A stretch of 64,000 nucleotides of DNA from Cherax quadricarinatus (GCF_038502225.1 NC_091374.1:6703538-6767537); one strand, 5' to 3'; numbered from the stretch's first letter, positions 1-13,964 are shown. Notes: generated from the letters alone by a model not told the origin. Numbers and translations are program-made.

Positions 1-235
1 ACTAGAGTTATTCTACCTTAGATGATTTTATAGGCCAGTCCTCTCTAAGGTATACTACCACCCCCAGGATGCCACCCACACCAGTCAGCTAACACCTAGA
101 TGGCTACTTACAGCAGCTAGGTGAACAGGAGCAGCAGGTGTAAGCAAACATGCCCAACATTTCCACCCGTTCCGGGGATAGATCCCGGTCCCTCAGTGAG
201 TAAGGGCGCTACCAACTCAACCTTCTTTCCCTGCG
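1..235 (-). mobile_element. tRNA-derived SINE remnant
   Basis: Shares the string ccaccc(a)caccagtc..ctaacacc.ag..ggctact and the following aggtgaacaggagcagcaggtgtaa with better copies at 30900-31115 and 56465-56780. The tRNA-like head, with a decayed B box, is at 170-230 on the minus strand. Confidence 0.6.
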
Positions 236-280
236 TGGCCAAGAAACTGTACCTTACTTAGTAATCTTTTGTAGCACTTA

Positions 281-436
281 ACGTCTAGAACTACACACCA
301 ACGTCTGGAACTACACACCAACGTAGTTCCAGACGTTGGTGTGTAGTTCCAGACGTTGGTGTGTAGTTCCAGACGTTGGTGTGTAGTTCCAGACGTTGGT
401 GTGTAGTTCCAGACGTTGGTGTGTAGTTCCAGACGT
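281..436. repeat. 20-bp minisatellite, left part, orientation flips near 323
   Basis: Two units read acgtctggaactacacacca (281-320). From 324 the same unit runs in reverse (tagttccagacgttggtgtg) to 436. The continuation on the far side of a LINE-end palindrome is at 661-1041. Confidence 0.9.
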
Positions 437-778
437 TTACCTGGAGTTTACCTGGAGAGAGTTCCGGGGGTCAACGCCCCCGCGGCCCGGTCTGAGACCA
501 GGCCTCCTGGTGGATCACAGCCTGATCAACCAGGCTGTTGCTGCTTGCGTGCAGCCAGCAGCAACAGCCTGGTTGATCAGGCTGTGATCCACCAGGAGGC
601 CTGGTCTCAGACCGGGCCGCGGGGGCGTTGACCCCCGGAACTCTCTCCAGGTAAACTCCAGGTAAACGTCTGGAACTACACACCAACGTCTGGAACTACA
701 CACCAACGTCTGGAACTACACACCAACGTCTGGAACTACACACCAACGTCTGGAACTACACACCAACGTCTGGAACTA
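324..778. repeat. Large inverted repeat built on a CR1-like LINE 3' end
   Basis: Arms 324-545 and 557-778 are reverse complements around an 11-base loop (546-556). Each arm is 20-bp minisatellite plus the LINE 3' terminus (gtttacctgga repeats, then a ggcctcctggtggatca segment). The same LINE end occurs singly at 28226, 38325 and 52300. Confidence 0.9.
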
Positions 779-1041
779 CACACCAACGTCTGGAACTACA
801 CACCAACGTCTGGAACTACACACCAACGTCTGGAACTACACACCAACGTCTGGAACTACACACCAACGTCTGGAACTACACACCAACGTCTGGAACTACA
901 CACCAACGTCTGGAACTACACACCAACGTCTGGAACTACACACCAACGTCTGGAACTACACACCAACGTCTGGAACTACACACCAACGTCTGGAACTACA
1001 CACCAACGTCTGGAACTACACACCAACGTCTGGAACTACAC
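661..1041. repeat. 20-bp minisatellite, right part
   Basis: About 19 nearly identical head-to-tail units of acgtctggaactacacacca. It is much more uniform than the neighbouring 14-bp array, suggesting recent expansion. Confidence 0.95.
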
Positions 1042-1046
1042 AACCT

Positions 1047-4000
1047 GACATTGCACATCTCACACTACACATTTCACACTACACATCTCACACTACACAT
1101 CTCACACTACACATCTCACACTACACATCTCACACTACACATCTCACACTACACATCTCACACTACACATCTCACACTACACGTCTCACACTACACATCT
1201 CACACTACACGTCTCACACTACACATCTCACACTACACGTCTCACACTACACGTCTCACACTACACGTCTCAAACAACACATCTCACACTACACGTCTCA
1301 CACTACACGTCTCAAACAACACATCTCACACTACACATCTCACACTACACGTCTCAAACAACACATCTCACACTACACATCTCACACTACACATCTCACA
1401 CAACACATCTCACACTACACGTCTCACACTACACGTCTCAAACAACACATCTCACACTACACATCTCACACTACACATCTCACACAACACATCTCACACT
1501 ACACGTCTCACACTACACGTCTCAAACAACACATCTCACACTACACATCTCACACTACACATCTCACACTACACGTCTCAAACAACACATCTCACACTAC
1601 ACGTCTCACACTACACGTCTCACACAACACATCTCACACAACACATCTCACACTACACATCTCACACTACACATCTCACACTACACGTCTCACACTACAC
1701 GTCTCACACAACACATCTCACACTACACGTCTCACACAACACATCTCACACTACACATCTCACACAACACATCTCACACAACACATCTCACACTACACAT
1801 CTCACACTACACATCTCACACTACACGTCTCACACAACACATCTCACACTACACATCTCACACTACACATCTCACACAACACATCTCACACTACACATCT
1901 CACACTACACATCTCACACTACACATCTCACACTACACGTCTCACACTACACGTCTCACACTACACGTCTCACACAACACATCTCACACTACACATCTCA
2001 CACAACACATCTCACACAACACATCTCACACTACACATCTCACACTACACATCTCACACTACACGTCTCACACAACACATCTCACACTACACATCTCACA
2101 CAACACATCTCACACTACACATCTCACACAACACATCTCACACAACACATCTCACACTACACATCTCACACTACACATCTCACACTACACATCTCACACT
2201 ACACGTCTCACACAACACGTCTCACACTACACATCTCACACTACACATCTCACACTACACATCTCACACTACACGTCTCACACAACACATCTCACACTAC
2301 ACATCTCACACTACACATCTCACACTACACATCTCACACTACACGTCTCACACAACACATCTCACACTACACATCTCACACTACACGTCTCACACAACAC
2401 ATTTCACACTACACGTCTCACACAAGACATCTCACACTACACATCTCACACAACACATCTCACACAACACATCTCACACTACACATCTCACACTACACAT
2501 CTCACACTACACGTCTCACACAACACATCTCACACTACACATCTCACACTACACATCTCACACTACACGTCTCACACAACACATCTCACACTACACATCT
2601 CACACTACACATCTCACACTACACATCTCACACTACACATCTCACACTACACATCTCACACTACACATCTCACACTACACGTCTCACACTACACATCTCA
2701 CACTACACGTCTCACACTACACATCTCACACTACACATCTCACACTACACATCTCACACTACACGTCTCACACAACACATCTCACACTACACATCTCACA
2801 CTACACATCTCACACAACACATCTCACACAACACATCTCACACTACACGTCTCACACTACACATCTCACACTACACATCTCACACTACACATCTCACACA
2901 ACACATCTCACACTACACATCTCACACTACACATCTCACACTACACGTCTCACACAACACATCTCACACTACACGTCTCACACTACACGTCTCACACTAC
3001 ACGTCTCACACTACACGTCTCGCACTACACGTCTCGCACTACACGTCTCGCACTACACGTCCCGCACAACACGTCTCGCCATACACGTCTCACACACATC
3101 TCACACTACACATCTCACACTACACGTCTCACACAACACATCTCACGCAACACATCTCGCACTACACGTCTCACACAACACATCTCACACTACACGTCTC
3201 GCTCTACACGTCTCGCACTACACGTCTCACACTACACGTCTCGCACTACACGTCTCGCACTACACGTCTCACACAACACATCTCACGCAACACATCTCAC
3301 ACAACACATCTCACACTACACGTCTCGCACTACACGTCTCGCACTACACGTCTCACACAACACATCTCACACTACACGTCTCGCTCTACACGTCTCGCAC
3401 TACACGTCTCACACTACACGTCTCACACAACACATCTCACACTACACGTCTCACACTACACGTCTCGCACTACACGTCTCACACAACACATCTCACACTA
3501 CACGTCTCGCTCTACACGTCTCGCACTACACGTCTCACACTACACGTCTCACACTACACGTCTCACACAACACATCTCACACTACACGTCTCACACAACA
3601 CATCTCACACTACACATCTCACACTACACGTCTCGCACTACACGTCTCACACAACACATCTCACACTACACGTCTCGCTCTACACGTCTCGCACTACACG
3701 TCTCACACTACACGTCTCGCACTACACGTCTCACACTACACGTCTCACACACATCTCACACTACACGTCTCACACAACACATCTCACACTACACGTCTCA
3801 CACAACACATCTCACACTACACGTCTCACACTACACGTCTCACTACACGTCTCACACAACACATCTCACACTACACGTCTCACACAACACATCTCACACT
3901 ACACGTCTCACACAACACATCTCACACTACACGTCTCACACTACACGTCTCACACAACACATCTCACACTACACGTCTCGCACTACACGTCTCACACTAC

Positions 4001-6245
4001 ACGTCTCACACAACACATCTCACACTACACGTCTCGCACTACACGTCTCGCACTACACGTCTCACACTACACGTCTCACACAACACATCTCACACTACAC
4101 GTCTCGCTCTACACGTCTCGCACTACACGTCTCACACAACACATCTCACACAACACATCTCACACTACACGTCTCGCTCTACACGTCTCGCACTACACGT
4201 CTCACACAACACATCTCACACTACACGTCTCGCTCTACACATCTCGCACTACACGTCTCACACAACACATCTCACACTACACGTCTCGCTCTACACGTCT
4301 CGCACTACACGTCTCACACTACACGTCTCGCACTACACGTCTCACACTACACGTCTCGCACTACACGTCTCACACAACACATCTCACGCAACACATCTCG
4401 CACTACACGTCTCACACAACACATCTCACACTACACGTCTCACACAACACATCTCACACTACACGTCTCACACAACACATCTCACACTACACATCTCACG
4501 CAACACATCTCGCACTACACGTCTCCCACTACACGTCTCGCACTACACGTCTCGCACAACACATCTCACACTACACATCTCACACAACACATCTCACACT
4601 ACACATCTCACACAACACATCTCACACTACACGTCTCACACAACACATCTCACACTACACGTCTCACACAACACATCTCACGCAACACATCTCACACTAC
4701 ACGTCTCACACAACACATCTCACACTACACGTCTCACACTACACATCTCACACAACACATCTCACACTACACATCTCACACAACACATCTCACACTACAC
4801 GTCTCACACAACACATCTCACACTACACGTCTCACACTACACTTCTCACGCAACACATCTCACACTACACGTCTCACACTACACGTCTCACACTACACGT
4901 CTCACACTACACGTCTCACACTACACATCTCACACTACACATCTCACTCAACACATCTCACACAACACATCTCACACAACACATCTCACACTACACGTCT
5001 CACACTACACATCTCACGCAACACACACTACACGTCTCACACTACACGTCTCACACTACACATCTCACACAACACATCTCACACTACACATCTCACACTA
5101 CACACACTACACGTCTCACACAACACATCTCACACAACACATCTCACACAACACATCTCACACTACACGTCTCACACTACACGTCTCACACTACACGTCT
5201 CACACAACACATCTCACACAACACATCTCACACAACACATCTCACACTACACGTCTCACACTACACATCTCACGCAACACATCTCACACTACACATCTCA
5301 CACTACACGTCTCACACAACACATCTCACACAACACATCTCACACAACACATCTCACGCAACACATCTCACACTACACGTCTCACACAACACATCTCACA
5401 CAACACATCTCACACAACACATCTCACACAACACATCTCACACAACACATCTCACACAACACATCTCACACTACACGTCTCACACAACACATCTCACACA
5501 ACACATCTCACACTACACGTCTCACACTACACGTCTCACACTACACGTCTCACACAACACATCTCACACAACACATCTCACACTACACGTCTCACACTAC
5601 ACGTCTCACACAACACATCTCACACAACACATCTCACACAACACATCTCACACAACACATCTCACACTACACATCTGACGCAACACATCTCACATTACAC
5701 GTCTCACACAACACATCTCACGCAACACGTCTCACACTACACGTCTCACACAACACATCTCACACTACACGTCTCACACTACACGTCTCACACAGCACAT
5801 CTCACACTACACGTCTCACATCTCACGCAACACATCTCACACTACACGTCTCACATCTCACGCAACACATCTCACACTACACGTCTCACACTACACGTCT
5901 CACACAACACATCTCACACTACACGTCTCACACAACACATCTCACGCAACACGTCTCACACTACACGTCTCACACAACACATCTCACGCAACACATCTCA
6001 CAGTACACGTCTCACGCAACACATCTCACGCAACACATCTCACGCAACACATCTCACACTACACATCTCACACTACACATCTCACGCAACACATCTCACA
6101 CTACACGTCTCACACTACACGTCTCACACTACACGTCTCACATCTCACGCAACACATCTCACACTACACATCTCACACTACACGTCTCACATCTCACGCA
6201 ACACATCTCACACTACACGTCTCACACTGCGCATCTGACACTCTT
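1047..6245. repeat. 14-bp minisatellite, 5.2 kb
   Basis: Unit acacatctcacact and variants (acgtct for acatct; caac for ctac; tcgcac; tcacgcaac). About 370 units by length. All frames lack stops for long stretches, which creates a spurious 1736-codon ORF; the period is not a multiple of three and nothing suggests coding. Variant types cluster along the array: acat-rich to about 3000, cg-rich 3000-4560, mixed afterwards. Confidence 0.97.
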
Positions 6246-6460
6246 CTCTAGGTTTTGGTAAATATACGTCATAAATTTTGGTATATTAAGTTGGACGGGG
6301 AGTTATCATGTTGCTTATCATTCTTCAGTATATTCGGTGATAATTTCTCCATAATTAACGTCAAACTGATGGGATGGTAATTAATGGTTTCTGACCTGTC
6401 TGCCGCTTTCAATATTGACGTAACATTACTCATCCAGGAGAGAGAGAGAGAAGGTAGAAT

Positions 6461-6462
<2 letters not shown>

Positions 6463-6515
<53 letters not shown>
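6463..6515. repeat. (TG)n microsatellite
   Basis: About 25 GT dinucleotides following a short (GA)n run. The surrounding 6246-6650 is otherwise unremarkable single-copy-looking DNA. Confidence 0.95.
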
Positions 6516-6518
<3 letters not shown>

Positions 6519-6650
6519 TGGTGTGACGTAAGTGGTTGTTATGTAGAGTGTAATCGCATCAAACCAGTTAAACTGCAACCTGATTAAAATTTGCCTCTGA
6601 CTGGATTAAGACTTAAGCGCCGTATTTAGCACACCCACTGGTGAAGGTAA

Positions 6651-9600
6651 GGTAGTGTGACACCAGTGGGTAGTGTGACACCAGTGGGTAGTGTGACAGC
6701 AGTGGGTAGTGTGACAGCAGTGGGTAGTGTGTCAGCAGTGGGTAGTGTGACAGCAGTGGGTAGTGTGACAGCAGTGGGTAGTGTGTCAGCAGTGGGTAGT
6801 GTGTCAGCAGTGGGTAGTGTGACACCAGTGGGTAGTGTGACAGCAGTGGGTAGTGTGTCAGCAGTGGGGTAGTGTGTCAGCAGTGGGTAGTGTGACACCA
6901 GTGGGTAGTGTGTCAGCAGTGGGTAGTGTGTCAGCAGTGGGTAGTGTGTCAGCAGTGGGTAGTGTGACACCAGTGGGTAGTGTGACAGCAGTGGGTAGTG
7001 TGACACCAGTGGGTAGTGTGACACCAGTGGGTAGTGTGTCAGCAGTGGGTAGTGTGTCAGCAGTGGGTAGTGTGTCAGCAGTGGGTAGTGTGACACCAGT
7101 GGGTAGTGTGACAGCAGTGGGTAGTGTGACAGCAGTGGGTAGTGTGACAGCAGTGGGTAGTGTGACACCAGTGGGTAGTGTGACAGCAGTGGGTAGTGTG
7201 ACACCAGTGGGTAGTGTGACAGCAGTGGGTAGTGTGTCAGCAGTGGGTAGTGTGTCAGCAGTGGGTAGTGTGACACCAGTGGGTAGTGTGACACCAGTGG
7301 GTAGTGTGACAGCAGTGGGTAGTGTCAGCAGTGGGTAGTGTGTCAGAAGTGGGTAGTGTGTCAGCAGTGGGTAGTGTCAGCAGTGGGTAGTGTGACAGCA
7401 GTGGGTAGTGTGACAGCAGTGGGTAGTGTGTCAGCAGTGGGTAGTGTCAGCAGTGGGTAGTGTGACAGCAGTGGGTAGTGTGACAGCAGTGGGTAGTGTG
7501 TCAGCAGTGGGTAGTGTGACAGCAGTGGGTAGTGTGTCAGCAGTGGGTAGTGTGTCAGCAGTGGGTAGTGTCAGCAGTGGGTAGTGTGTCAGCAGTTGGT
7601 AGTGTGACAGCAGTGGGTAGTGTGACAGCAGTGGGTAGTGTGTCAGCAGTGGGTAGTGTCAGCAGTGGGTAGTGTGACAGCAGTGGGTAGTGTGTCAGCA
7701 GTGGGTAGTGTGTCAGCAGTGGGTAGTGTGACAGCAGTGGGTAGTGTGTCAGCAGTGGGTAGTGTGTCAGCAGTGGGTAGTGTGTCAGCAGTGGGTAGTG
7801 TGTCAGCAGTGGGTAGTGTGACACCAGTGGGTAGTGTGACAGCAGTGGGTAGTGTGTCAGCAGTGGGTAGTGTCAGCAGTGGGTAGTGTGTCAGCAGTGG
7901 GTAGTGTGACACCAGTGGGTAGTGTGACAGCAGTGGGTAGTGTGACACCAGTGGGTAGTGTGTCAGCAGTGGGGTAGTGTGTCAGCAGTGGGTAGTGTGA
8001 CAGCAGTGGGGTAGTGTGTCAGCAGTGGGTAGTGTGTCAGCAGTGGGTAGTGTGTCAGCAGTGGGGTAGTGTGTCAGCAGTGGGTAGTGTGACAGCAGTG
8101 GGTAGTGTGTCAGCAGTGGGTAGTGTGACAGCAGTGGGTAGTGTGACAGCAGTGGGTAGTGTGACAGCAGTGGGTAGTGTGTCAGCAGTGGGTAGTGTCA
8201 GCAGTGGGTAGTGTGTCAGCAGTGGGTAGTGTGACACCAGTGGGTAGTGTGACAGCAGTGGGTAGTGTGACAGCAGTGGGTAGTGTGACAGCAGTGGGTA
8301 GTGTCAGCAGTGGGTAGTGTGTCAGCAGTGGGTAGTGTGACAGCAGTGGGTAGTGTGACACCAGTGGGTAGTGTGACAGCAGTGGGTAGTGTGTCAGCAG
8401 TGGGTAGTGTGACACCAGTGGGTAGTGTGACAGCAGTGGGTAGTGTGACAGCAGTGGGTAGTGTGCCAGCAGTGGGTAGTGTGACACCAGTGGGTAGTGT
8501 GACAGCAGTGGGTAGTGTGTCAGCAGTGGGTAGTGTGTCAGCAGTGGGTAGTGTCAGCAGTGGGTAGTGTGTCAGCAGTGGGTAGTGTGTCAGCAGTGGG
8601 TAGTGTGACAACAGTGGGTAGTGTGACAGCAGTGGGTAGTGTGACAGCAGTGGGTAGTGTGTCAGCAGTGGGTAGTGTGACAGCAGTGGGTAGTGTGACA
8701 GCAGTGGGTAGTGTGTCAGCAGTGGGTAGTGTCAGCAGTGGGTAGTGTGTCAGCAGTGGGTAGTGTGTCAGCAGTGGGTAGTGTGACACCAGTGGGTAGT
8801 GTGTCAGCAGTGGGTAGTGTGACAGCAGTGGGTAGTGTGACAGCAGTGGGTAGTGTCAGCAGTGGGTAGTGTCAGCAGTGGGTAGCGTGTCAGCAGTGGG
8901 TAGCGTGTCAGCAGTGGGTAGTGTGTCAGCAGTGGGTAGTGTGACAGCAGTGGGTAGTGTGTCAGCAGTGGGTAGTGTGTCAGCAGTGGGTAGTGTGTCA
9001 GCAGTGGGTAGTGTGACACCAGTGGGTAGTGTGTCAGCAGTGGGTAGTGTGTCAGCAGTGGGTAGTGTCAGCAGTGGGTAGTGTGTCAGCAGTGGGTAGT
9101 GTGACAGCAGTGGGTAGTGTGTCAGCAGTGGGTAGTGTGACAGCAGTGGGTAGTGTGTCAGCAGTGGGGTAGTGTGTCAGCAGTGGGGTAGTGTGTCAGC
9201 AGTGGGGTAGTGTGTCAGCAGTGGGTAGAGTGTCAGCAGTGGGTAGTGTGGCAGCAGTGGGGTAGTGTGTCAGCAGTGGGGTAGTGTGTCAGCAGTGGGT
9301 AGTGTGTCAGCAGTGGGGTAGTGTGTCAGCAGTGGGTAGTGTGTCAGCAGTGGGGTAGTGTGTCAGCAGTGGGTAGTGTGTCAGCAGTGGGGTAGTGTGT
9401 CAGCAGTGGGTAGTGTGTCAGCAGAGGGGTAGTGTGTCAGCAGTGGGTAGTGTGTCAGCAGTGGGTAGTGTGTCAGCACTGGGGTAGTGTGTCAGCAGTG
9501 GGTAGTGTGACAGCAGTGGGGTAGTGTGTCAGCAGTGGGTAGTGTGGCAGCACTGGGGTAGTGTGTCAGCAGTGGGTAGTGTGTCAGCACTGGGGTAGTG

Positions 9601-9816
9601 TGTCAGCAGTGGGTAGTGTGGCAGCAGTGGGGTAGTGTGTCAGCAGTGGGTAGTGTGTCAGCAGTGGGGTAGTGTGTCAGCAGTGGGTAGTGTGTCAGCA
9701 GTGGGTAGTGTGTCAGCAGTGGGTAGTGTGTCAGCAGTGGGTAGTGTGTCAGCACTGGGGTAGTGTGTCAGCACTGGGGTAGTGTGTCAGCAGTGGGTAG
9801 TGTGTCAGCAGTGGGT
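6651..9816. repeat. 18-bp minisatellite, 3.2 kb
   Basis: Unit gtgtgacagcagtgggta, with acacca and tgtcagc variants, about 175 units. From about 9150 many units gain one G (ggggta) and alternate with normal ones, giving a roughly 37-bp dimer. Repeated VGSVTA- or SHYPLL-type ORFs on both strands are artefacts of the period being a multiple of three. Confidence 0.97.
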
Positions 9817-9875
9817 TTATTTTTCTCACGTTCTCCCAACATCATTTTGTAAACACAGTCTCTCAGCACTGAGCA

Positions 9876-12252
9876 GGCCTAGGCAGGCCCAAGTCACTTG
9901 CTGACCCATGTTAGGCAGGCCCAAGTCACCTGCTGACCCATGTTAGGCAGGCCCAAGTCACCTCCTGACCCATGTTAGGCAGGCCCAAGTCACCTGCTGG
10001 CCCATGTTAGGCAGGTCCAAGTCACCTGCAGACCCATGTTAGGCAGGTCCAAGTCACCTGCTGGCCCATGTTAGGCAGGTCCAAGTCACCTGATGGCCCA
10101 TGTTAGGCAGGCCCAAGTCACCTGCTGACCCATGTTAGGCAGGCCCAAGTCACCTGCTGGTGCATGTTAGGCAGGCCCAAGTCACCTGCTGGCCCATGTT
10201 AGGCAGGCCCAAGTCACCTGCTGGCCCATGTTAGGCAGGCCCAAGTCACCTGCTGGCCCATTTTAGGCAGGCCCAAGTCACTTGCTGGCCCATGTTAGGC
10301 AGGCCTAAGTCACCTGCTGACCCATGTCAGGCAGGCCCAAGTCACCTGCTGGCCCATGTTAGGCAGGCCCAAGTCACCTGGTGGCCCATGTTAGGCAGGC
10401 CCAAGTCACCTGCTGACCCATGTTAGTCAGGCCCAAGTCACCTGCTGACCCATGTTAGGCAGGCCCAAGTCACCTGCTGACCCATGTTAGGCAGGCCCAA
10501 GTCACCTGCTGGTCCATGTTAGGCAGGCCCAAGTCACCTGCTGACCCATGTTAGGCAGGCCCAAGTCACCTGCTAGCCCATGTTAGGCAGGCCCAAGTCA
10601 CCTGCTGGCCCATGTTAGGTAGGCCCAAGTCACCTGCTGACCCATGTTAGGCAGGCCCAAGTCACCTGCTGACCCATGTTAGGCAGGCCCAAGTCACCTG
10701 CTGGCCCATGTTAGGCAGGCCCAAGTCACCTGCTGACCCATGTTAGGCAGGCCCAAGTCACCTGCTGGCCCATGTTAGGCAGGCCCAAGTCACCTGCTGG
10801 CCCATGTTAGGCAGGCCCAAGTCACCTGCTGGCCCATGTTAGGCAGGCCCAAGTCACCTGCTGGCCCATGTTAGGCAGGCCCAAGTCACCTGCTGGCCCA
10901 TGTTAGGCAGGCCCAAGTCACCTGCTGGCCCATGCTAGGCAGGCCCAAGTCACCTGCTGGCCCATGCTAGGCAGGCCCAAGTCACCTGCTGACCCATGTT
11001 AGGCAGGCCCAAGTCACCTGCTGACCCATGTTAGGCAGGCCCAAGTCACCTGGTGGCCCATGTTAGGCAGGCCCAAGTCACCTGCTGGCCCATGTTAGGC
11101 AGGCCCAAGTCACCTGCTGGCCCATGCTAGGCAGGCCCAAGTCACCTGCTGACCCATGTTAGGCAGGCCCAAGTCACCTGCTGGCCCATGTTAGGCAGGC
11201 CCATGTTAGGCAGGCCCAAGTTAGGCAGGCCCAAGTCACCTGCTGGCCCATGTTAGGCAGGCCCAAGTCACCTGGTGACCCATGCTAGGCAGGCCCAAGT
11301 CACCTGCTGACCCATGTTAGGCAGGCCCAAGTCACCTGCTGACCCATGTTAGGCAGGCCCAAGTCACCTGCTGACCCATGTTAGGCAGGCCCAAGTCACC
11401 TGCTGACCCATGTTAGGCAGGCCCAAGTCACCTGCTGACGCATGTTAGGCAGGCCCAAGTCACCTGCTGACCCATGTTAGGCAGGCCCCAGTGACCTGCT
11501 GACCCACGCTAGGCAGGCCCAAGTCACCTGCTGGCCCATGTTAGGCAGGCCCAAGTGACCTGCTGACCCACGCTAGGCAGGCCCAAGTCACCTCCTGGCC
11601 CATGCTAGGCAGGCCCAAGTCACCTGCTGGCCCATGCTAGGCAGGTCCAAGTCACCTGCTGACCCATGTTAGGCAGGCCCAAGTCACCTGCTGACCCATG
11701 TTAGGCAGGCCCAAGTCACCTGCTGACCCATGTTAGGCAGGCCCAAGTCACCTGCTGACCCATGTTAGGCAGGCCCAAGTCACCTGCTGACCCATGTTAG
11801 GCAGGTCCAAGTCACCTGCTGACCCATGTTAGGCAGGCCCAAGTCACCTGCTGGCCCATGTTAGGCAGGCCCAAGTCACCTGCTGACCCATGTTAGGCAG
11901 GCCCAAGTCACCTGCTGACCCATGTTAGGCAGGCCCAAGTCACCTGCTGGCCCATGTTAGGCAGGCCCAAGTCACCTGATGGCCCATGTTAGGCAGGCCC
12001 AAGTCACCTGCTGGTGCATGTTAGGCAGGCCCAAGTCACCTGCTGACCCATGCTAGGCAGATCCAAGTCACCTACTGGCCCATGCTAGGCAGATCCAAGT
12101 CACCTACTGGCCCATGCTAGGCAGGCCCAAGTCACCTGCTAGCCCATGCTAGGCAGATCCAAGTCACCTACTGGCCCATGCTAGGCAGATCCAAGTCACC
12201 TACTGGCCCATGCTAGGCAGGTCCAAGTCACCTACTGGCCCAAGTTAGTCAG
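9876..12252. repeat. 32-bp minisatellite, 2.4 kb
   Basis: Units contain ggcaggcccaagtcacctg followed by ctgacccatgtta; about 74 units. Variants gcccatg, tgctagg and gatccaag accumulate toward 12050-12250, so the right end is older. Decayed flank at 12260-12330 keeps the words actggcccaagccagtca. Confidence 0.95.
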
Positions 12253-12255
12253 GCC

Positions 12256-12420
12256 CATTAAGAAAGAAAGAGCACTGCATCAGACCTACTGGCCCAAGCC
12301 AGTCATATCCAACTCACACAACCCACACCCCACTCATGTATTTGTCTAATCTAGTTTTTAAAACTACGCGACATTTTAGCTTCAATGACGCTACTCAGCC
12401 TCATAAAACGTTGGTTTGTG
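12256..12420. repeat. Possible retrotransposon-derived flank of the 32-bp array
   Basis: cagacctactggcccaagcc, then a stretch ending ctcatgtatttgtctaatct. I recognise similar text as a recurrent dispersed repeat of decapod genomes, from memory and not from a second copy here. It may be the parent of the 32-bp unit. Confidence 0.35.
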
Positions 12421-12551
12421 CACGCTTATGACTCGTAGCACGAGATGGCGTGGTCACGAGATACACTGGATGTGTCTTAAAATTTACCACATTGGGGCTT
12501 ACTTAACCCAACAAACCTAGTAACTTGTACTCACGTGTAGCATTTACTGGT

Positions 12552-12710
12552 ACAAGTTGGTTTAGAAAGACACGTAAGCAAACACTATGACATATTTATT
12601 AGAAAACGTTTCGGTCCTGGGACCTTGATCACTTCAAGGTCCCAGGACCGAAACGTTTTCTAATAAATATGTCATAGTGTTTGCTTACGTGTCTTTCTAA
12701 ACCAACTTGT
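12552..12710. repeat. Perfect 77-bp hairpin (foldback element)
   Basis: Arms 12552-12628 and 12634-12710 are exact reverse complements around a 5-base loop (tcact). They contain acacgtaagcaaacacta and aaaacgtttcggtcctggga. A decayed relative lies at 33960-34065, with the same accaaggtttata flank, so this is a dispersed element. Confidence 0.92.
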
Positions 12711-12734
12711 GGTATTTATTACCAAGGTTTATAC

Positions 12735-13430
12735 CACTGGTACACGTGTAACGGATTTACTGGTACACGTGTAACGGATTTACTGGTACACGTGTAACGG
12801 ATTTACTGGTACACGTGTAACGGATTTACTGGTACACGTGTAACGGATTTACTGGTACACGTGTAACGGATTTACTGGTACACGTGTAACGGATTTACTG
12901 GTACACGTGTAACGGATTTACTGGTACACGTGTAACGGATTTACTGGTACACGTGTAACGGATTTACTGGTACACGTGTAACGGATTTACTGGTACACGT
13001 GTAACGGATTTACTGGTACACGTGTAACGGATTTACTGGTACACGTGTAACGGATTTACTGGTACACGTGTAACGGATTTACTGGTACACGTGTAACGGA
13101 TTTACTGGTACACGTGTAACGGATTTACTGGTACACGTGTAACGGATTTACTGGTACACGTGTAACGGATTTACTGGTACACGTGTAACGGATTTACTGG
13201 TACACGTGTAACGGATTTACTGGTACACGTGTAAGGGATTTACTGGTACACATGTAAGGGATTTACTGGTACACATGTAAGGGATTTACTGGTACACATG
13301 TAACGGATTTACTGGTACACATGTAAGGGATTTACTGGTACACATGTAAGGGATTTACTGGTACACATGTAAGGGATTTACTGGTACACATGTAACGGAT
13401 TTACTGGTACACATGTAAGGGATTTATTAG
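12735..13430. repeat. 23-bp minisatellite
   Basis: Unit ggtacacgtgtaacggattt plus act, about 30 units. The first 22 or so are essentially identical; from about 13230 units switch to acatgtaaggg, then fade by about 13480. The half-palindromic tacacgtgta core is conserved in every early unit. Confidence 0.96.
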
Positions 13431-13589
13431 TATACATTTAAGGAATTTATTGGAACGCATGTAAGGGATTTATTGGTACACAAAGGTTTCATGGTATACA
13501 GAAATAAAGAATTTGGTATACAGTGGAGGCGAGGATTTACTGAAGTACTTGGTAAACTCTGACTATTAAATTGAAGTTGTTGAACCAGA

Positions 13590-13675
13590 ATGATGGAGGA
13601 CGAGGGAGGGGAGAGAGAGGGAGCGAGAGACGGAGGGGAGAGACGGAGGGAGGGAGGGAGAGAGAGAGAGAGAGA
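13590..13675. repeat. Purine-rich GGGA/GAGA tract
   Basis: Imperfect gggagagagagg repeats immediately before the (CT)n tract. Low complexity with no coding signal. Confidence 0.8.
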
Positions 13676-13732
13676 TTTGAAATTGAATTTCTCTAGATCA
13701 TATTTCTCCCCCATATCCTTATTCAACCTGCT

Positions 13733-13735
<3 letters not shown>

Positions 13736-13800
<65 letters not shown>

Positions 13801-13884
13801 TCCTCTCTTCCTCTCTCTCTCTTCCTCTCTCTCTTTCTCTCTCCCTCTCTCCCTGTCTTCCTCTCTCTCTTCCTCTCTCTCTTC

Positions 13885-13961
<77 letters not shown>

Positions 13962-13964
13962 ACA
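13736..13964. repeat. (CT)n microsatellite
   Basis: Long CT tract with a central imperfect part (tcttcctctct, ctccctgtc) flanked by pure CT. It generates Leu/Ser ORFs that are not genes. Confidence 0.95.

Noticed and set aside
1051..6261. 1736-codon ORF of HISHYTSHTTHLTL repeats
   Set aside because: It is the 14-bp minisatellite read in one frame. The unit lacks stops in every phase, there is no splice or codon-bias evidence, and variants are not protein-conservative.
6613..9081. Repetitive VGSV/SHYPLL ORFs on both strands
   Set aside because: The 18-bp period is a multiple of three, so several frames stay open together; a low-complexity artefact.
9876..12252. CRISPR-like array
   Set aside because: The repeats are contiguous, with no unique spacers, and the genome is eukaryotic. 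The same applies to the 20-, 23-, 25- and 45-bp arrays.
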